DNA of 64,000 nucleotides, from positions 124,001-188,000 of the forward strand of contig MU394087.1 in the NCBI GenBank assembly GCA_022578605.1. Reading direction: 5' to 3'. Each line of letters opens with the position of its first letter. Positions within the stretch are counted from its first letter, which is position 1. The position numbers and the translations under genes were made by a program. The notes beneath the pieces were generated by a model. It was not told the DNA's origin, made no database searches, and saw nothing but the letters and a program-made list of their open reading frames with translations. Positions 59,431 through 64,000 of the stretch are shown here, in pieces. This DNA comes from Camillea tinctor (lineage: Eukaryota > Ascomycota > Sordariomycetes > Xylariales > Xylariaceae).

Positions 59431-62180
59431 GTAGATATGGCTATGAATATCAGATGACTTGCAGAAATAAATCACTACGTACATACTAGGGGGTATTATG
59501 AAAGATTTTGTGTTGTAACTACGTTTACAAGTTAAATAACCAACCCTATCTTTGTGCATGACAGCATAGAAACTAAGTAAGGGATGGAGAATAAACTTGC
59601 TTGTCTACGTAGCTTATCTGTTGGATTTCTTGTTTGTCGATTGAATCTGAGACTCCCGGTCTCTATTCAACTTCTCTGGATCCTAGTGACACAGATCCCA
59701 GCATGATTGAGACAACAGTTACTGAGAACGGGAAGAAAAAAGAGGAAATTTACCATAAATAGAACAGAGGCCGATGCTTGCTAAGAGCAGGATAAATATA
59801 TATTTCCACGTCATCGCGAGCCTAGACGATATTAGTCAGTCATGTCTACAAGTTCTCTTCCCTTATCATTCTCATTGGCGGTGCTTATACGTACCAGTTT
59901 GACTGACTAAAGTAAACCTTACCTTTGGTTACTTGTACTCGTTACTTGTAGAATCAAAAAGAAGTGTCGCGGGGTGAAGCGTATATCTGGTGCAATATCA
60001 GCCTCTTTTCTAGTCTCATAGCTAACTAATCCAGTTATAGCCGTAATCCGCGACACAAGTCATTTTCTTAGCTATCATGTTCTAGGAAGGGGGTCACACA
60101 TATGATACGGGATTGGAGTACAATAATCAGTCGGTAATTGGGATGCTTTTGCTTCATGACTTAACTAGTTGTTTTCAAACCAGTTCGTGAAATATTTCAA
60201 CCGAGGACGAGATTGCCTGAAGTTAAGAGTTTTATGCACCACATCATATGTAGATAATGTAGCTTTGAAATAACATGAAGCCGCAGACGGACTATGAGTA
60301 TTTTCAAGATATACGCGTGACCTTCATTCTTTGCCCCTAAAAGCAACACACGGGATTATATATCTCGATATTGTTTGTTTCGCCACTCTTTCATCTGACC
60401 AAATAACTTATGTATGTCGAACGTAAGCCCTATTAAACCATGACGCTTGATCATAATTTACTTCGCATTTCTACGACTTAAACCAACCATTAAAATAACT
60501 CATAGACGAGAACCTTGCTTTTCCGGATCCACCATCACATGCCAACTTTAAAAATACAACCTACACACATTCACATAAAACGAAACAAATACGAGGAGAT
60601 ACCTAAAATGGAAGTGTACTAGTCCAGGAGAGCGTCTGCAGGCAAGAAAGACCTCATATATATGTACGTAGTATAGTATAAAACCATATAGTAGGATGGT
60701 TCCCTCATATTCCAACACCACAAAACAAGGCAAAGACGTATATAAAAAAAAGAAAAAAGAAAAAATGCCGCCATCTTCACCCTAGCTACTGCCTCCACCT
60801 ACCTACGCCACATATCGATCCGTGCGATCCCAGCGCGGATCCCCCTCCCCCTCCTCTGTTCTATTTACATATCTTATTTACTATCTAGGTTACATAGCTT
60901 CTGGGGTTGCTAGGTTACACAGGTCAGTAAGCCTAGCCACGTAATACATGGAAAGGTAGAAAAAGGGAAAAAATGAGATGAAAAATAAAAACCCCAAGTT
61001 GGCAATGTCCTCTCTTAGTATACATGTACCTGATCTAAGCCAACGCCAGATCTAACCCTTTTCCCTTCCCATACTAGGTATTAATCCCATTCGAGGAATC
61101 CCCATATATAGGAGAGAGAGAGAGGAAATAATAGCGTTCATAACATTCAATAACTCTCTCTCTCCTTTATTCAATAGGCAAAAAGCACCACTCACTCGCT
61201 TAATCATCAAAGCAAGGAGTATTGAAACTAGAATTATAAAAAAAGCAAAATCTCAATTGTCCTGGAAATATGGAAATACAGAGAAGGCAAAAAAAAAGGA
61301 GGAGAGAGGAAGGAGGAGCGGGTATTGATCTTTTTTTTTCTAAGAAAAAAAAGATAAGAAAACACCATTACCACCGCACCACCCTCTTTTTCTTATATAA
61401 CCCGTTCCCTTTCCCTTTCCCTTACCCCTTCCATTTCCCCTATCCACCAATCCATAATCCCCCGTCCTCCTATTCCCGGTAAATGCTTCACGAGAACATT
61501 AAAAAAAAAAAAACTCCACAGCTCCTTCCTTTCCCTATCCACTACCCTTTTTTTCGCCTTCACTCCAGGACGCGTTATGTGGATATAAAGAGCTCGGAAA
61601 GATGACAACAGCAGTGATAGCAACAAGGGCAAAGAAGAAGAAAAAGCAAAACTAATATGGCTCAGTTTTTGCAAACCGCAAACTCCAGAGGGTATTTCTT
61701 TCCCTCAACTGTATCCATTTCGCCTGAAATGCAAATCCGACAAGAGCGGAGGAGGGGTAATTTATAATAGAGTCCAGCAAACTCCATCTTTGCATCAGAT
61801 CCCTCTTTAGTGATGCCCTTGCATCATCAGCTGAGCCAAAAAGGAGACCTTGTGATTTGCAATCGAATGTGTGATACCGCAAAAACAGCCTACCACTTCT
61901 TCCTCTTGAAGCTTATTCGTCCGAAATATGAGATTCAAGCTTGCTACTTAGGTAGGTCAAAGAAGACCCGAAGATATGAGATCTGCATTATTTCTATGCT
62001 GACTCAAATCAGCTCCCAATGTGTTATAAAAAAACACAATTAATACTCTCCGATCGGACGGGTTTAATAGCCCGGCCTATATTGTGAGATAGATGGGGTC
62101 CGGCCGTAATTAATACCGTAAGGTACTCTCAGGTTGTTCACATTCAAATGGCTGTAGTGAGAGGCATCGGCTGGGTCGTC

Positions 62181-64000
62181 CTACTTAACCCTGTCTCTGA
62201 ACTCTGCGAACTCAGCGATTTTCTTTCGGTGTTCCTTCAGAGCATCCATCCACTGGCTATGGATTACCTGGTCTTGATCCAACTCAGTAAGGTACTCGCG
62301 TGCGCCATCTCCACTCACTGTGGTGTCTAGCCATGCTGTACCACGTTGTTGGCGTCGAGTCTTGAAATTGTCTTGGCGGGTTGCGAAATGTAGCATGATC
62401 TTGTTGTGGAAGACCTCCCACTTATCCATGTAGTTGTAGAAGTCCTGGGCATACTTGCGAAACGAAGTAGTATTCGGCCGAAGACCAGCCACGGACATAG
62501 TAGGTGGGAGCCGAGGAGCAACCGGAGGAGTTGGGAACGTGAGTGGCACAGATGATATCTCCTTCTCTAAGGGAATTTGCTCTGACGGTCGGCTCTCGAA
62601 TGGCAATGTCGACTTGAGATCAGCAAATGATTTGAGACCAGTCGGTGCCGTATCGGTGAAAGGCTCGACTTTCTTGAACTCTGAGAATTTCATGCGGAAC
62701 TCTTCGCTATCCTCAGAGCCCCCATTATGAGGCGTAAAGTGATTTGCCGTAGTAGGTGGAGGCGCTGACGATTCACGTAACCCATTTCTTCCTGAATCTG
62801 AACCTGATAGGCTCGATGGCTTGGAATGCACACCATTGACATCCCCCGCTCTCCAATCTGCTCTGTGAGGCTCGACAGGGATATTACGAGCCCCGTTAGT
62901 TTGAGAGGCTTTCGGAGTATGGTCAACGTTATCTGGAGCCGGCGAATCGATATCCATAGCATTAGGACTAGGAGGTGCTGCAGACACAGACGCAGATGCG
63001 GAGGTAGTGCCAGAACGGGGTCGGGGAATCTCTTGCCATCCTTCGCTCTCATCGTCTACCATTCCAGCCGTACCTGCTGTCATCTTCACCGGCTTAGTCT
63101 TCCTAGGTTGCGTCCGGCGGGTGGGAGACGACGAGGCACTGTTGGAAGGCTGAGGCTCAAAGTGATGAGATCCTATCTGCTCATTCCATTCGCCCGCTGA
63201 GAATGCATGTTTGCTAGTGTCCTCTGAACTATCCTGTGCCGAGGGCATGTGGACAGTGGGACTTGGTCTAGACTTCTGAACCTGCCGACGTGTAACACGA
63301 CTACGAGGCTGCGGTCGGGTCTTTGAGGGCGTATAGGCTTCGCTCGCCGACGAGGTGCCTGCCTTAAATTGCCAGTCATCGGGATGATCGCCTTCGACGA
63401 ATTTCGTGTTGATGTTATCAGTACTACTTTTGGGGAATGGTCTGGCACTGGTATCTTTGCCAATAGGATCGTTCGTAGTCGAAAAGTTGAAGCTAGAACA
63501 ATCTTTGTTAGCAGTGCTCTGTGTTTGTTTGGTTGCTGTAGCACACGAATCGTCTGTGTTTTTGCCTCTCGTCATCGGTTGAAGTTGGTCAAGATCTCTA
63601 CCCAGCTTTGGCTGCTTCTCCATAAGCCGGGATAGTGTTCTTCTCTGCTGCGCCTCGAGAGGTGTCAACGTGGGAGAATCAGTTTTTACTGCTTCACTCG
63701 AAGTAGATCCGAAATCAAAGCCTGTAACTACTGATAGCCAATCTGCAGCTCTCTGCGCGTGTTCTTTTGCGCGATCAGGCCGAGATCGAACAGCATAAAA
63801 CTGAGGCGGAGGGTTGGACAAATGAAATTGTTTTGCGGGTTGTGAAGCATACACTGAAGGGCCTCCATTAGGTTGGGGCGGATTGACACCAGGTACGAAA
63901 CCTATTCCTTGGTCAGCTAAGAGTGTATATCGACAGGAAACCACGCCATTACGAAACATACCGTTGTTGACGTTAATGGGCTCCTTCGGAATGCCATCAG
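62181..64000 (-). CDS. C-terminal part of a fungal DnaJ-type protein, cut by the window edge
   Basis: Visible exons are complement(62181-63907) and complement(63962-64000 onward). The frame runs through to the edge, so the N-terminus lies outside. Most of the visible 588 residues are low-complexity Ser/Pro/Thr. The conserved end, about 140 residues, has LKSFADLKSTLPF, PNTTSFRKYAQDFYNYMDKW, a run with HNKIMLHFATRQ, then GDGAREYLTELDQDQ and FAEFRDRVK. I recall this tail in fungal proteins with an N-terminal J domain, but that domain cannot be seen here. A 54-bp in-frame intron (63908-63961; GTATGT, CTGAC branch, CAAG) is likely; an acceptor six bases later (ATAG) is an alternative. Function unknown; Hsp70 co-chaperone only if a J domain exists upstream. 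Confidence 0.75.
   Translation of the reverse strand, partial: DGIPKEPINVNNGMFRNGVVSCRYTLLADQGIGFVPGVNPPQPNGGPSVYASQPAKQFHLSNPPPQFYAVRSRPDRAKEHAQRAADWLSVVTGFDFGSTSSEAVKTDSPTLTPLEAQQRRTLSRLMEKQPKLGRDLDQLQPMTRGKNTDDSCATATKQTQSTANKDCSSFNFSTTNDPIGKDTSARPFPKSSTDNINTKFVEGDHPDDWQFKAGTSSASEAYTPSKTRPQPRSRVTRRQVQKSRPSPTVHMPSAQDSSEDTSKHAFSAGEWNEQIGSHHFEPQPSNSASSSPTRRTQPRKTKPVKMTAGTAGMVDDESEGWQEIPRPRSGTTSASASVSAAPPSPNAMDIDSPAPDNVDHTPKASQTNGARNIPVEPHRADWRAGDVNGVHSKPSSLSGSDSGRNGLRESSAPPPTTANHFTPHNGGSEDSEEFRMKFSEFKKVEPFTDTAPTGLKSFADLKSTLPFESRPSEQIPLEKEISSVPLTFPTPPVAPRLPPTMSVAGLRPNTTSFRKYAQDFYNYMDKWEVFHNKIMLHFATRQDNFKTRRQQRGTAWLDTTVSGDGAREYLTELDQDQVIHSQWMDALKEHRKKIAEFAEFRDRVK

Larger units (their letters stand above)
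55864..62180. other. 6.3-kb gene-poor AT-rich region with diverged duplication
   Basis: No supported gene. Holds a minisatellite (57514-57667) and two diverged copies of one segment (about 56390-57960 and 58390-59430). Microsatellite-like ACACAT near 58256-58281, GA repeats near 61110-61122 and CCCTTT near 61406-61430. The final 600 bases are the 3' flank of the minus-strand gene ending at 62181. Confidence 0.5.

Noticed and set aside
1..64000. tRNA, rRNA or intact transposon
   Set aside because: I scanned by eye for B-box sequences, for long terminal or inverted repeats and for reverse-transcriptase or transposase motifs, and found none convincing. tRNAscan-SE and a repeat search would settle this.

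Overview
This is nuclear DNA of a filamentous ascomycete (Pezizomycotina, probably a Sordariomycete). Genes are split by short introns of about 54-240 bp with GTRNGT donors and CTAAC/CTGAC branch points. There is a HET-domain gene, there are stand-alone P450s, and GC-rich coding islands sit in AT-richer spacers. I spliced every gene by eye, and exon joins were accepted only where frame and family similarity agreed.

Layout. 0-11 kb: a membrane-anchored lactonase-fold protein (minus), a conserved proline-rich fungal protein (minus) and a five-motif cytochrome P450 (minus), separated by long empty spacers. 12-31 kb is the dense part and is mostly nuclear housekeeping: a RING protein, U2 snRNP A' (LEA1), the Pol epsilon histone-fold subunit (DPB3), a CLC chloride transporter with two CBS domains, a TMEM234-type membrane protein, the TFIIA small subunit (TOA2), an LSH/Irc5 SNF2 remodeler, an unidentified membrane protein and the GINS subunit PSF2. 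32-40 kb: a xylose-reductase-type aldo-keto reductase, a HET-domain protein, a three-exon gene for a small secreted cysteine-rich protein with no long reading frame of its own, and the nucleoporin SEH1. 40-49 kb: a tiny secreted or membrane protein, a 4.3-kb desert, the N-glycosylation enzyme ALG7 and an unidentified two-exon gene. 49-62 kb is AT-rich and gene-poor: a possible zinc-ribbon miniprotein, a pisatin-demethylase-like P450, a 24-bp minisatellite and an old diverged duplication. The window ends inside the C-terminal part of a fungal DnaJ-type protein (minus).

Functional links. Core nuclear genes (splicing, Pol epsilon, GINS, TFIIA, chromatin remodeling, nuclear pore) lie near one another but face different ways and form no operon-like unit. 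The two P450s are about 44 kb apart with no polyketide, peptide or terpene synthase between them, so I see no secondary-metabolite cluster. I found no tRNA, rRNA, intact transposon or CRISPR array. The best leads for something undescribed are the hidden cysteine-rich secreted gene (36.4-37.0 kb), the minisatellite inside one copy of a degenerate duplication (56.4-59.4 kb), and a dispersed TACCTAGGTA-type palindrome in many spacers.
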